A DNA stretch of 64,000 nt from Labilibaculum sp. (GTDB taxonomy: Bacteria; Bacteroidota; Bacteroidia; Bacteroidales; Marinifilaceae): assembly GCA_016342745.1 (NCBI GenBank), contig JAEINT010000016.1:94480-158479 (forward strand). The letters run 5' to 3'. The translations under genes were made by a program, and so were the position numbers. A model generated the notes under the pieces. It made no database searches and was not told the DNA's origin. It worked only from the letters and a program-made list of their open reading frames with translations. Below, in pieces: positions 42,973 to 51,457 of this stretch (the stretch's first letter is position 1; each line of letters starts with the position of its first letter).

Positions 42973-45285
42973 ATGGATCATTTGATTAATAATATAACTG
43001 AATCATTAAAGAACGAGGGAATTCAGAATAGCCTAATTAATGGGCAATTTGGGATCGAAAAAGAAAATGTAAGAGTCGATTACAAGGGAGGAATGGCTCG
43101 AACACCTCACCCGGGAATTTTAGGAGATAAGTTTCATCATCCTTTTATTACCACGGATTTTTCTGAAAGTCAGGTAGAAATGATAACACCTCCATTGCAA
43201 AGTGTTGCAGAGGTACATGGTTTTTTGGAAACCTTACAAGATGTTATTTCAGAGAATTTGGTAGATGAATTACTTTGGCCACAAAGTGCACCGCCATTGC
43301 TGCCGCAGGAGGAGGAAATTCCAATTGCAAAGTTTGGCGAAAAGGGAATTCATAAAGAAAAATACAGAGAAGAATTAGCCCATAAGTATGGCAAGGAAAG
43401 GCAAATGCTTTCTGGCATCCATTTTAATTTTTCACTTACTTCTAGATTAGAGCGCAAATTAAAAAAGGCTATCAAATGGAATGGTGATCTAGAAAAATTT
43501 AGAGAAACGATTTACCTTAAGATGGTTAGGAATTTCATGCGTCACCGCTGGATGTTGATTTGGTTATTTGGAGAAAGTCCGGTTTCAGATCCTTCCTTAA
43601 AGATGAAATCTTTGAAAACGGGAGAAAAAACTTCAATGGGCTGTAGCAATGCTATTTCAATAAGAAACAGTTCTGTAGGTTATCGAAATAAAGAAGAATA
43701 CTTCGTTGATTTTAATAGCTTAGATCGATATTTTTCATCACTTTCTAAATTGATCGAATCTGGAGATATTTTATCGGGAGATGAATTGTATTTGCCAATT
43801 CGCCTAAAATTTAATGAGGATAGTAAACAAATTTCACATTTAGAGGTTCGAATTCTCGATTTAGATCCGTTTGAAAAATCAGGAGTTTCTAAAAACAGAT
43901 TGTACTTTACTCATTTGTTTTTACTGTATTGTTTGTTCAAAGAGGAAAAGGATGCTTATCAAGATAAGGATCAAAAAATAGCAGCTAAGAATCAAGATTT
44001 AGTTTCCTGTTCGGGTATGAATCCAGATTTATTATTGATGAATACTGATGGGAATTCTACAGGATGTGATCAGATGTTAAACGATTTATTCGCTGACATC
44101 AAAAAATTTATGGCTGATTGTAAATTGAATGAAAATGAGGTGTATTCATCCGCATTATCCGAAGTGAAAGGATTGATTGACAATCCAAATGAAAGGTCGT
44201 CTTTCAAGGTTAAGGAAAAGGTTTTGGAGGAAGGGTTTATCAATTTTCATTTAAATAAAGCCAAACAACACAAAGAAGAAAGCGAAATGAGTGGTTTCCG
44301 TTTTCACGGATTTGAAGACCTTGAATTGTCATCCCAATTACTTATGAAAGCTGCTTTAAGAAGAGGAGTTGAATTCAATATTTTGGATAGAAGTGAAAAT
44401 TTTATCAGCCTAACTCAAGGTGATAAAATGGAATATGTAATGCAAGCAACTCGTACATCATTGGACAATTATTCGAGTGTATTAATGATGGAAAATAAGC
44501 TGGTTACAAAGAAAATATTAGAAGCAAGTTCGGTTCGTGTTCCTTGTGGACTCGATTATCAAAATGCCAAACAAGCTCGTTCTGATTTTGATTTGTTTGA
44601 AGGCAAACCAATAGTTGTAAAACCAAAATCAACCAATTTTGGTTTGGGAATTACAATTCTAAAAGAAAATAATAACCAAGAAGTATACAAAAGAGCGGTT
44701 GATATTGCTTTTGAACATGATGGAAGCATCTTAATTGAAGAATTTATATCGGGAAGAGAATTTAGATTTTTTGTGATTAACGATCAGGTTACAGGGATCT
44801 TACATCGTGTGCCTGCCAATGTGAAAGGAGATGGCGAAAAGTCGATTCGAGAATTGGTCGAAATTAAAAATCTGGATCCCTTGCGCGGAAGAGGATATCG
44901 AACTCCTCTTGAAAAAATTAGATTGGAAGAAGCTGAAGAAATGTTTTTGAAGGAGCAAGGCTTCAATTTTGAAAGTGTTTTAAAGAAGGATCAAATTGTT
45001 TATTTACGTGAAAATTCGAATATAAGTACAGGTGGAGATAGTATCGATTATACAGATGATATTCATCAGTCGTATAAGGATATAGCCATTCAGTCATCGA
45101 AGGCTTTAGACGTTAAGATAACAGGATTAGACATGATGATAGAAGATGTTACTGTTCCTGCTACGAAAGATAATTATGCAATTATTGAGATGAATTTTAA
45201 TCCTGCAATTCATATTCATTGTTATCCATATATTGGTAAAAATCGTCAGTTGAATGAGAAAATATTAGATTCTTTGGGATTTTAA
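42973..45285 (+). CDS. gshF: Bifunctional glutamate-cysteine ligase/glutathione synthetase
   Basis: A 770-aa fusion. Residues about 1-450 are a gamma-glutamylcysteine ligase (GIEKENVRVD, HPFITTDFSESQVEMITPP, SGIHFNFSL). Residues about 490-770 are an ATP-grasp domain making glutathione (VVKPKSTNFGLGITILKE, SILIEEFISGREFRFFV, TGGDSIDYTDDIH, IIEMNFNPAIHIHCYPYIG). Together they make glutathione from Glu, Cys and Gly without separate gshA and gshB. Length fits GshF of streptococci and Listeria. It starts 5 nt after the MATE stop, an operon with a MarR regulator upstream. Confidence 0.95.
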   Translation: MDHLINNITESLKNEGIQNSLINGQFGIEKENVRVDYKGGMARTPHPGILGDKFHHPFITTDFSESQVEMITPPLQSVAEVHGFLETLQDVISENLVDELLWPQSAPPLLPQEEEIPIAKFGEKGIHKEKYREELAHKYGKERQMLSGIHFNFSLTSRLERKLKKAIKWNGDLEKFRETIYLKMVRNFMRHRWMLIWLFGESPVSDPSLKMKSLKTGEKTSMGCSNAISIRNSSVGYRNKEEYFVDFNSLDRYFSSLSKLIESGDILSGDELYLPIRLKFNEDSKQISHLEVRILDLDPFEKSGVSKNRLYFTHLFLLYCLFKEEKDAYQDKDQKIAAKNQDLVSCSGMNPDLLLMNTDGNSTGCDQMLNDLFADIKKFMADCKLNENEVYSSALSEVKGLIDNPNERSSFKVKEKVLEEGFINFHLNKAKQHKEESEMSGFRFHGFEDLELSSQLLMKAALRRGVEFNILDRSENFISLTQGDKMEYVMQATRTSLDNYSSVLMMENKLVTKKILEASSVRVPCGLDYQNAKQARSDFDLFEGKPIVVKPKSTNFGLGITILKENNNQEVYKRAVDIAFEHDGSILIEEFISGREFRFFVINDQVTGILHRVPANVKGDGEKSIRELVEIKNLDPLRGRGYRTPLEKIRLEEAEEMFLKEQGFNFESVLKKDQIVYLRENSNISTGGDSIDYTDDIHQSYKDIAIQSSKALDVKITGLDMMIEDVTVPATKDNYAIIEMNFNPAIHIHCYPYIGKNRQLNEKILDSLGF

Positions 45286-45377
45286 TACGATCTGAAAGAA
45301 TCGAAATCATTGAGCTTATGTTGCAGGGCAATGTTTTAGAATAGCTAATTTATCGAACAGTAAACTGCAATTTATCT

Positions 45378-45385
45378 TATATTTG
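45378..45385 (+). promoter_or_regulatory. -7 box (TATATTTG) of the fumarase gene
   Basis: TATATTTG matches TAnnTTTG and lies 85 nt before the fumarase ATG. The leader of about 80 nt shows no obvious structured element. Confidence 0.55.
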
Positions 45386-45470
45386 TCTATGACAATAATC
45401 AAGGATAGATGTTTCCATTTTTGATTGTTGCAATTGATTTGTAAATACAAAATTATAAAAACATTATATC

Positions 45471-47075
45471 ATGTCTGATTTTCATTACCAGAAACCATTT
45501 CCAATAACAAAGGATACTACAAAGTATCGTTTGTTAACAACAGAATACGTTTCAACTATTGAAGTTGATGGAAGAAAAATTTTAAAAGTAGATCCAAAAG
45601 GACTTGAAATGCTTTCAAAAGAGGCATTTTCAGATGTATCTTTTTACTTGCGTCCTGCTCATTTAAATAAATTGAAGACAATTCTTCAGGATAGTGAAGC
45701 ATCAGATAATGATCGTTTTGTAGCTCATACCATGTTACTAAATCAGGTTGTTGCTGCTGAAGGTGAATTACCAACTTGTCAGGATACAGGAACAGCTATC
45801 GTTGTTGCTAAAAAAGGAGAAGATGTTTATACCGGAGCCGAGGATGCAGAGCATTTGTCTAAAGGAGTTTATGATACTTATCAAGAGAGAAATCTGAGAT
45901 ATTCTCAGGTGGTTCCTTTCTCGATGTTCGAAGAAAAAAATTCCGGAAATAACCTTCCTGCACAAATTGATATTTACGCTAACAAAGGAAACGCCTACGA
46001 ATTTTTATTTGTAACCAAAGGTGGTGGATCAGGAAACAAGACCTTCTTGTATCAGGAAACTAAAGCTCTTTTGAATGAAAAGAACTTAACTACTTTTATC
46101 ACCAATAAACTTCGTGATTTAGGTACTTCTGCTTGTCCTCCTTATCACTTGGCATTGGTGATTGGTGGAACTTCTGCCGAAGCTACTCTAGCAACTGTAA
46201 AGAAAGCGTCAGCTGGATATTACGATAATTTACCAACAGAAGGTAATGAAGGTGGTCAGGCATTCCGTGATTTAGAGTGGGAGAAAAAAATTGAAGAAAT
46301 TTGCCAAAAGAGTGAAATTGGAGCTCAGTTTGGTGGTAAATATTTCGTTCACGATGTAAAGGTAATTCGTTTGCCTCGTCATGCTGCTTCTTGTCCTGTA
46401 GGATTGGGTGTAAGCTGCAGTGCTGACCGTAATGTGAAAGCGAAGATCACTGAAGATGGTATTTATTTGGAAGAATTGGAAAGAAATCCATTCCAGTATT
46501 TACCAAAAGAAGCACCGCATTTGAAAGATGCTGTTGAAATCGATTTGGATCAGCCAATGGCAGATATTTTGAAAGAATTGACCAAGCACCCAGTTAAAAC
46601 AAGATTGAGTTTATCAGGAACTTTGATTGTGGCACGTGATATGGCTCATGCTCGTATTCAGCAAATGTTGAACGAAGGCAAAGAAATGCCTGAGTATTTC
46701 AAAAATCATCCTGTATATTATGCTGGACCTGCAAAAACGCCTAAAGGAATGCCTTCGGGAAGTTTTGGTCCAACTACAGCGGGTCGCATGGATTCTTATG
46801 TAGGACCATTTCAGAAAATGGGTGGTTCTATGGTAATGGTTGCTAAAGGGAATCGTTACAAGTCTGTTACCGATGCTTGTAAAGAAAATGGAGGATTCTA
46901 TTTAGGATCAATTGGAGGCCCTGCTGCAGTATTGGCTAAGAATAGTATTAAATCTATCGAGGTGATTGATTTCCCAGAGTTAGGAATGGAAGCGGTTCGT
47001 AAGATTCGTGTAGAGAATTTCCCAGCTTTTATTATTGTTGACGATAAAGGAAATGACTTTTTTGCAAATATGTAA
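45471..47075 (+). CDS. fumA: Fumarate hydratase class I (iron-sulfur)
   Basis: A 534-aa class I fumarase interconverting fumarate and malate in the TCA or reductive branch. It needs an oxygen-labile [4Fe-4S] cluster. Candidate ligands are Cys103 (ELPTCQDTG), Cys222 ([10 protein letters not shown]) and Cys316 ([11 protein letters not shown]). Their spacing of 119 and 94 residues equals what I recall for structurally studied class I enzymes. [13 protein letters not shown] and the C-terminal [20 protein letters not shown] are further hallmarks. Monocistronic, with a strong terminator downstream. Symbol by family (fumA/fumB type). Confidence 0.95.
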   Translation: MSDFHYQKPFPITKDTTKYRLLTTEYVSTIEVDGRKILKVDPKGLEMLSKEAFSDVSFYLRPAHLNKLKTILQDSEASDNDRFVAHTMLLNQVVAAEGELPTCQDTGTAIVVAKKGEDVYTGAEDAEHLSKGVYDTYQERNLRYSQVVPFSMFEEKNSGNNLPAQIDIYANKGNAYEFLFVTKGGGSGNKTFLYQETKALLNEKNLTTFITNKLRDLGTSACPPYHLALVIGGTSAEATLATVKKASAGYYDNLPTEGNEGGQAFRDLEWEKKIEEICQKSEIGAQFGGKYFVHDVKVIRLPRHAASCPVGLGVSCSADRNVKAKITEDGIYLEELERNPFQYLPKEAPHLKDAVEIDLDQPMADILKELTKHPVKTRLSLSGTLIVARDMAHARIQQMLNEGKEMPEYFKNHPVYYAGPAKTPKGMPSGSFGPTTAGRMDSYVGPFQKMGGSMVMVAKGNRYKSVTDACKENGGFYLGSIGGPAAVLAKNSIKSIEVIDFPELGMEAVRKIRVENFPAFIIVDDKGNDFFANM

Positions 47076-47099
47076 GAAGTCATTTTAGGACAAAAATAT

Positions 47100-47126
47100 A
47101 GGGTGATCCATTGGGTCACCCTTTTT
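47100..47126 (+). terminator. Intrinsic terminator after fumarase
   Basis: AGGGTGATCC (47100-47109) pairs with GGGTCACCCT (47113-47122, one G-U) around ATT, followed by TTTTG. It lies 6 nt before the end of the convergent arfB gene. Confidence 0.88.
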
Positions 47127-47131
47127 GTATT

Positions 47132-47548
47132 TTATAATTCAGGTTTTTTTCTACTTTCCTTTTTTTTAGCTTGAGCCTGTTTCCCTTCTAGTCTTTTTTC
47201 TTTTGAAGCCCTTGTTGGTCGAGTCTTTTTTCTTGGTTTAACTGGAGTTAACGCGATTTCAACCCATTGATAAAATTTTTCAATGGCAATTTCCTTATTC
47301 TGTACTTGAGATCTTTCATTTTGAGCCGTAACCGATAAAATTCCATCAGAATTGATGTGATGATATAATTTCACAAAAATAATTTGTTTCTCTTCATCAG
47401 TTAAAATTTTAGAATCAAAAAGTGGAAAGCGTAATTCTACTTTAGAATTTACTTTATTAACGTTTTGTCCCCCTGGTCCACTACTTCTTGAAGTAATGAA
47501 TTCGAATTCTTTTGATAAGTCTTTTGTAAATTTATATTGCTCTGCCAT
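47132..47548 (-). CDS. arfB: Alternative ribosome-rescue peptidyl-tRNA hydrolase ArfB
   Basis: A 138-aa class I release-factor-like protein with the catalytic GGQ in TSRSSGPGGQNVNKVNSKVE (about residues 19-38). The C-terminal tail is long and very basic (KPRKKTRPTRASKEKRLEGK, ...), the part that enters the empty mRNA channel of stalled ribosomes. It lacks codon-recognition domains, so it is ArfB/YaeJ rather than RF1/RF2. It rescues non-stop ribosomes by hydrolysing peptidyl-tRNA. Monocistronic, convergent with fumarase. Confidence 0.94.
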   Translation of the reverse strand: MAEQYKFTKDLSKEFEFITSRSSGPGGQNVNKVNSKVELRFPLFDSKILTDEEKQIIFVKLYHHINSDGILSVTAQNERSQVQNKEIAIEKFYQWVEIALTPVKPRKKTRPTRASKEKRLEGKQAQAKKKESRKKPEL

Positions 47549-47714
47549 AGTATTGTAAATATAAGTCGAAAATAGTAACTGAACAAAAGATATTTTTCTT
47601 GCTCAATTCCTGTTCAGATACAAACGTACAAAAATAGATTTTAGTATGAGAGATTAATGAGATATGAAAAATGCTATCCAAATTGGATGGCATTAATAAA
47701 ATATATTAATCTAT

Positions 47715-48917
47715 TTATTCTGGTAATCCATAAGTGTCAACAACAAAATCAAGATCTTTGTCGCCACGGCCACTTAAATTAACCAAGATTGATTGTTTCG
47801 GATTTGCTTTGGCCAATTTAATCGCGTAAGCTACCGCATGGGCACTTTCAAGAGCAGGAATAATACCTTCAGAACGACTTAGTTCATAAAAGGCATCAAT
47901 ACATTCTTTGTCTGTAACAGAGTGGTATTCAGCTTTATTTAAATCTTTTAACATTGAATGTTCCGGACCAACACCAGGGTAATCTAATCCACTTGCAACC
48001 GAATAAACAGGAGCAGGTTCTCCTTTTTCATCCTGCAAAAGGTAACACTTAAAACCATGTATTACACCAGGTCTGCCATATGTCATAGTTGCAGCATGCT
48101 CTCCAAGATCGAAAGAACGACCTGCAGGCTCAACACCATGTAATTTAGTTTCCTTATCGTCAAGAAAAGCAGAGAATATTCCTATGGCATTACTTCCACC
48201 TCCAACACAGGCTACCACATTATCTGGTAATTCACCAGTCATATCTTGAAATTGATCTTTAGCTTCGATTCCAACAACACGCTGAAATTCTCTAACCATC
48301 ATTGGAAAAGGATGTGGTCCCACTACAGAACCAATGCAATAGATTGTATTAATAGGATCTTCCAAGTAAGCCATAAAAGCAGAGTCAACAGCTTCTTTTA
48401 GTGTTTTTAATCCGTGTGTAACAGGAACTACTGTCGCACCCAAAATTTTCATTCTCATAACATTCGGATGCTCTTTGGCAATATCAACTTCACCCATGTG
48501 AATTTCACATTCCAAACCAAAGTAAGCTGCAGCTGTTGCTAGTGCAACGCCATGCTGACCAGCACCAGTTTCAGCAATTAATTTCTTTTTGCCCATGTAT
48601 TTGGCTAAAAGAGCTTCTCCCATGCAGTGGTTAAGCTTATGAGCTCCTGAATGATTTAAATCTTCTCTTTTTAGGTAAATTCTGCCACCATATTTATTAG
48701 ATAATCGGTTGCAATAATATACAGGAGTAGGGCGCCCTTGGAAATGTTTACGGATACTTCTTAGTTCAGAAATAAAGGCATGCGATTTACTAATTGAATA
48801 GTAAGCATCGTTGATTTTCTTCATTTCTTCTTCTAAAACTTCTGGAATAAAGCTTCCGCCGTAATCTCCAAAATATCCTTTTTCATCAGGATTTGTTTTG
48901 AAATAATTCGTTGACAT
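47715..48917 (-). CDS. trpB: Tryptophan synthase beta chain
   Basis: A 400-aa PLP enzyme of the TrpB1 type that condenses indole with serine. The PLP lysine is Lys94 in [10 protein letters not shown]. The [19 protein letters not shown] motif, the phosphate-binding [10 protein letters not shown] loop and the C-terminal [10 protein letters not shown] are intact. The gene stands alone: no trpA or other trp gene is in the window, though TrpB normally works with TrpA. Its leader carries an intrinsic terminator at 48984-49029, pointing to attenuation. Confidence 0.95.
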   Translation of the reverse strand: MSTNYFKTNPDEKGYFGDYGGSFIPEVLEEEMKKINDAYYSISKSHAFISELRSIRKHFQGRPTPVYYCNRLSNKYGGRIYLKREDLNHSGAHKLNHCMGEALLAKYMGKKKLIAETGAGQHGVALATAAAYFGLECEIHMGEVDIAKEHPNVMRMKILGATVVPVTHGLKTLKEAVDSAFMAYLEDPINTIYCIGSVVGPHPFPMMVREFQRVVGIEAKDQFQDMTGELPDNVVACVGGGSNAIGIFSAFLDDKETKLHGVEPAGRSFDLGEHAATMTYGRPGVIHGFKCYLLQDEKGEPAPVYSVASGLDYPGVGPEHSMLKDLNKAEYHSVTDKECIDAFYELSRSEGIIPALESAHAVAYAIKLAKANPKQSILVNLSGRGDKDLDFVVDTYGLPE

Positions 48918-49139
48918 GTTATTAATAATTTTGGTTCGTATTTGATAATTGCATTTTACAATGCAAGTGGTTATTCACAATATAAAAATAACCGGATTCG
49001 TAAAGATTTAGTCTCTAGAGTCCGGTTATCAGACGTTTTACTTCTTTTCATCTCCAGCCAGGAATGCTATTGGAAAAGATTATAGATTACTCGCACCCCG
49101 ATAAGAAATTGCCAAAATAAAACGACAGAAACAAAGATA
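48918..49139 (-). promoter_or_regulatory. trpB promoter and structured leader with attenuator-like terminator
   Basis: On minus, TATCTTTG (49139-49132) is a -7 box, giving a leader of about 205 nt. ATAACCGGA (49029-49021) pairs with TCCGGTTAT (48996-48988) around a 24-nt loop and is followed by UUUUUAUAUU, a terminator about 70 nt before the trpB ATG. It resembles in position the Bacteroid-trp RNA motif described for Bacteroidetes trp genes, but I could not find a convincing leader peptide with tandem Trp codons, so the class is uncertain. Confidence 0.65.
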
Positions 49140-49288
49140 ATAAAAATAGTTCATTTACGCCCTTGATACATGTTCTTGCATTCTAAATTGGGAAGGAGTG
49201 TATAATTTACATTGCTATTGGACAAGGATATTTGTATTTTAGGTAGAATCAATTTAAATAATGGTTTGAATTAAAATAGGAGGTTGTG

Positions 49289-50053
49289 ATGAAGGAAATT
49301 AAAGTGTCCCCTCGAGGCAGGGTAGTCTTTATTAGTGGGGCTAACAGAGGAATCGGAAGAGCTATTGCCATTGAGTTACTTGAGAAGGGTGCTAAAAAAG
49401 TGTATGCCGGCGTTCGTGATTTAAAGTCTATGGATGACCTTAAACCCGAATATGGGAATCGTTTGGTACCTGTTTTTTTAGATTTACGAGATGATAAGTC
49501 AATAATTAAAACAACAAGGTTAACGAAGGATGTTGAAATATTAATTAATAATGCTGGGGTATATGAAGCAGGAGGCTTTTGTTCTGATGAGACTCTAGAT
49601 AGTATGGCAGTTAACTTTGAAGTTAATGTTTGGGGGCTGGTAAAGCTTACCGTTTCATTAATTGATCGTTTAAAACAAAGAGAATGTGCTGCAATTGTTA
49701 ATATTTCATCTGTTTTGGGTTTAGCGAGTATGCCTATTGCGGGTGCGTATTCCGCTTCTAAAGCTGCTGTTCATAGTATTACGCAAGGTTTACGAGGTGA
49801 GTTATTGATGAATAATATTTTAGTAATGGGCGTTTATCCTGGTCCAATTGAGACAGAGATGACGAAAGATCTGGATATGGAGAAAGATTCACCTATTAAT
49901 GTTGCTAAAGAGATTGTAAACGGATTGATAGAGGGGAAAGAATATGTGTTTCCAGATGTAATGTCAAAACAAGTTGGAGAATTATATCTTACAGAACCTG
50001 TAACTGTGGAGAAGCAATTTGCTCATTTTATATCCGAAGAAGAAAAAGTTTAA
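49289..50053 (+). CDS. SDR family short-chain dehydrogenase
   Basis: A 254-aa classical short-chain dehydrogenase. The cofactor motif is SGANRGIGRAIAIELLEKGA (TGxxxGIG type), with NNAG near residues 90-93. The catalytic Ser-Tyr-Lys set lies in NISSVLGLASMPIAGAYSAS and the following Lys. The YPGPIETEM segment is also typical. I choose ATG 49289 because AGGAGGT (49278-49284) sits 4 nt upstream; the GTG at 49286 would be too close. A strong Shine-Dalgarno sequence is atypical for Bacteroidota. It precedes the DUF134 cluster but is closed by its own terminator. Substrate unknown. Confidence 0.88.
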   Translation: MKEIKVSPRGRVVFISGANRGIGRAIAIELLEKGAKKVYAGVRDLKSMDDLKPEYGNRLVPVFLDLRDDKSIIKTTRLTKDVEILINNAGVYEAGGFCSDETLDSMAVNFEVNVWGLVKLTVSLIDRLKQRECAAIVNISSVLGLASMPIAGAYSASKAAVHSITQGLRGELLMNNILVMGVYPGPIETEMTKDLDMEKDSPINVAKEIVNGLIEGKEYVFPDVMSKQVGELYLTEPVTVEKQFAHFISEEEKV

Positions 50054-50080
50054 AATAGCTAAGTAAGAGTTTAAAATATT

Positions 50081-50107
50081 GAGGCCCGAGAAGGCCTCTC
50101 TTTTTTT
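50081..50107 (+). terminator. Intrinsic terminator after the SDR gene
   Basis: GAGGCC (50081-50086) pairs with GGCCTC (50093-50098) around CGAGAA, followed by TCTTTTTTT. It separates the SDR gene from the DUF134 cluster. Confidence 0.85.
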
Positions 50108-50138
50108 GTTTATTTGTCTTTAGATAGAATTGTAATTA

Positions 50139-50170
50139 TTTGTGAAATGAGAATATTCTCATTATATTTG
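50139..50170 (+). promoter_or_regulatory. Promoter of the DUF134/NifX cluster with 18-bp palindrome between -33 and -7
   Basis: TTTG (50139-50142), a 20-nt spacer and TATATTTG (50163-50170) make a textbook Bacteroidota promoter. The spacer contains AATGAGAATATTCTCATT (50146-50163), an 18-bp perfect palindrome. A bound dimer there would block polymerase. The DUF134 HTH protein encoded 17 nt downstream is the obvious candidate ligand (inference). GAAAATATTTC (50173-50183) is a weaker, related palindrome over the start region. Confidence 0.82.
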
Positions 50171-50186
50171 TTGAAAATATTTCCTT

Positions 50187-50591
50187 ATGCCGAGAAAAAT
50201 ACGATTAAGAAAAGTAGTGGAGCCTCCAAGATTTAAAGGTTATAGGCCTTTTGGAGTAAATGCAGGTACGAAAAAATCAATTGACTTGTTTTACGAAGAG
50301 TACGAAGCATTGAAGTTAGCAGATTATGATTTGCTAAATCATAAAGAGGCTGCGGAAATCATGGGCGTTTCTAGACCAACTTTCGCAAGGATTTATGAAA
50401 CTGCTCGCCGTAAAATAGCAACAGCACTAGTTGAAACAAAAATAATTAAGACGGTTTTTGGAAATGCAATTATGGATAAGGATTGGTATGTGTGTAATAA
50501 ATGTCATGCTCGTTTTAATATTCCTAAAACCATTGAGAATGATGCATGTCCAGCATGTAAATCAAATCTTATAGAATTAATTAACAAATAA
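50187..50591 (+). CDS. DUF134 helix-turn-helix regulator
   Basis: A 134-aa protein of the DUF134 family. It opens MPRKIRLRKVVEPPRFKGYR and carries a sigma-region-4-like helix-turn-helix (about residues 38-85; ALKLADYDLLNHKEAAEIMG, SRPTFARIYETARRK). A C-terminal zinc-ribbon-like knuckle has Cys103, Cys106, Cys121 and Cys124 (CNKC...CPAC), an extension over the minimal family that could bind a metal or iron-sulfur cluster and sense it. DUF134 genes habitually accompany NifX-like and MinD-ferredoxin genes. It is the first gene of the cluster, 4 nt before the first NifX-like gene. Confidence 0.88.
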   Translation: MPRKIRLRKVVEPPRFKGYRPFGVNAGTKKSIDLFYEEYEALKLADYDLLNHKEAAEIMGVSRPTFARIYETARRKIATALVETKIIKTVFGNAIMDKDWYVCNKCHARFNIPKTIENDACPACKSNLIELINK

Positions 50592-50595
50592 AAAT

Positions 50596-50913
50596 ATGAA
50601 GACAATAATAACATCAACAGGAGATCAATTGAATTCGATTTTTGATTTGCGTTTTGGACGAGCTGGTTGGTTCTGTTTATTTGATGAAGAAACAAAAGAA
50701 GTTCAGTTTTTCGAAAATGAAAGTATAAATGCAGCTTCGGGAGCAGGAACCAAGGCTGTTGAAACAGTCGCAGAATTGGGTGTTCAGAAGGTGATTTCAG
50801 GTGATTTTGGACCTAAAGCAAAAGAATTACTAGAAAAATTCAACATTCAAATGGTAATCTTAAAAGATGATAACAATACAGTTCAAAATATCATCGATAA
50901 TTTAAATTCTTAA
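50596..50913 (+). CDS. NifB/NifX-family Fe-Mo cluster-binding-like protein, copy 1
   Basis: A 105-aa single-domain protein of the dinitrogenase iron-molybdenum cofactor biosynthesis (NifX/NafY/ORP) family. Signature segments are DQLNSIFDLRFGRAGWFCLF and GAGTKAVETVAELGVQKVIS, ending LLEKFNIQMVIL. In NifX these domains carry cofactor precursors; in the sulfate-reducer orange protein they hold a Mo-Cu-S cluster. This copy has Trp-Phe-Cys (about residue 32) where other members have a His. No nif structural genes are in the window. Confidence 0.88.
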   Translation: MKTIITSTGDQLNSIFDLRFGRAGWFCLFDEETKEVQFFENESINAASGAGTKAVETVAELGVQKVISGDFGPKAKELLEKFNIQMVILKDDNNTVQNIIDNLNS

Positions 50914-50924
50914 AATTTCTCATG

Positions 50925-51110
50925 ATGCCAAAACTTGATGGAACAGGACCTGATGGAACAGGATTCCAAAAAGGACGAAAACTTGGCAAATGCACCTCTA
51001 ATGATATGCCAACGCTGCTAAAAAAATTAGGAGAAGGTCAAGGCCTAAAAAGAAAAAGTGGATGTGGTAAAGGTAGAGGGAAAAGATTAAAGAGCAATAA
51101 ATCGGTTTAA
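50925..51110 (+). CDS. DUF5320-type Gly/Lys-rich mini-protein, copy 1
   Basis: A 61-aa basic protein starting MPKLDGTGPDGTGFQKGRKL, then GKC, with a lysine/glycine-rich C-terminus (GCGKGRGKRLKSNKSV). The MP-x-LD-x-TGP-x-G-x-G...GR-x-LGKC pattern is the DUF5320 signature, shared with the next gene. These proteins are co-encoded with NifX-like and MinD-ferredoxin proteins; function is unknown. Cysteines (two or three) could donate or hold metal. ATG 50922 and 50925 are adjacent; I prefer 50925 to match the paralogue's MPRLD start. Confidence 0.78.
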   Translation: MPKLDGTGPDGTGFQKGRKLGKCTSNDMPTLLKKLGEGQGLKRKSGCGKGRGKRLKSNKSV

Positions 51111-51122
51111 AAGGAGGTAAAG
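51111..51122 (+). promoter_or_regulatory. Near-perfect Shine-Dalgarno sequence
   Basis: AAGGAGGT (51111-51118) lies 4 nt before ATG 51123 and immediately after the previous stop. Full anti-Shine-Dalgarno complementarity is unusual in Bacteroidota, whose ribosomes largely ignore it, and may reflect transfer of the cluster from another phylum. Confidence 0.75.
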
Positions 51123-51320
51123 ATGCCCAGATTAGACAGAACAGGCCCAAAGGGAAAAGGTTCCCGATCAGGAAGAGGATTAGGGAAATGCAATTCTCAA
51201 GGAGAAAAACAAGATGCCCAGAATGATTCTGAAGAAAAAGTTACGGGAAGAGGTTTGGGAAGAGGTTTTGGAGCAAAAAGGGGTAAGGGACGCGGACAAG
51301 GATTAGGGCGCGATCAGTAA
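51123..51320 (+). CDS. DUF5320-type Gly/Arg-rich mini-protein, copy 2
   Basis: A 65-aa, strongly basic protein beginning MPRLDRTGPKGKGSRSGRGL, then GKC. It repeats the pattern of copy 1, then runs into GRGLGRGFGAKRGKGRGQGLG repeats broken by a short acidic stretch (QNDSEEKV). Only one cysteine is present, in LGKC. It is probably intrinsically disordered. Tandem duplication followed by divergence from copy 1 is likely. It is followed by a hairpin at 51346-51387 that divides the cluster into two segments. Confidence 0.78.
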   Translation: MPRLDRTGPKGKGSRSGRGLGKCNSQGEKQDAQNDSEEKVTGRGLGRGFGAKRGKGRGQGLGRDQ

Positions 51321-51345
51321 ACAGACTTATCTTGAATAGCCTAAG

Positions 51346-51387
51346 CACAAGTGTATAAGAATTTGTTTTTGTATGCGCTTGTGTTTT
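51346..51387 (+). terminator. Hairpin with U-tail inside the cluster
   Basis: CACAAGTGTATA (51346-51357) pairs with TATGCGCTTGTG (51372-51383, two G-U) around a 14-nt loop, followed by TTTTATAATTTT. It could terminate or attenuate the first transcript before the second NifX-like gene. Confidence 0.65.
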
Positions 51388-51457
51388 ATAATTTTAAAAA
51401 TTGAATTATCAATAAGAAGGAAATTTAAAATCAGAATTTTCAATTAAAATATTTCGT

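Noticed and set aside
49030..49090. Possible leader peptide with Trp codons upstream of trpB
   Set aside because: UGG codons occur (in CCUGGCUGGAG), but no AUG-initiated short frame contains tandem Trp codons, so I did not annotate a leader peptide.
49064..49120. Short plus-strand frame (about 18 codons) in the trpB leader
   Set aside because: No promoter or ribosome binding signal; too short and opposite to the leader RNA.
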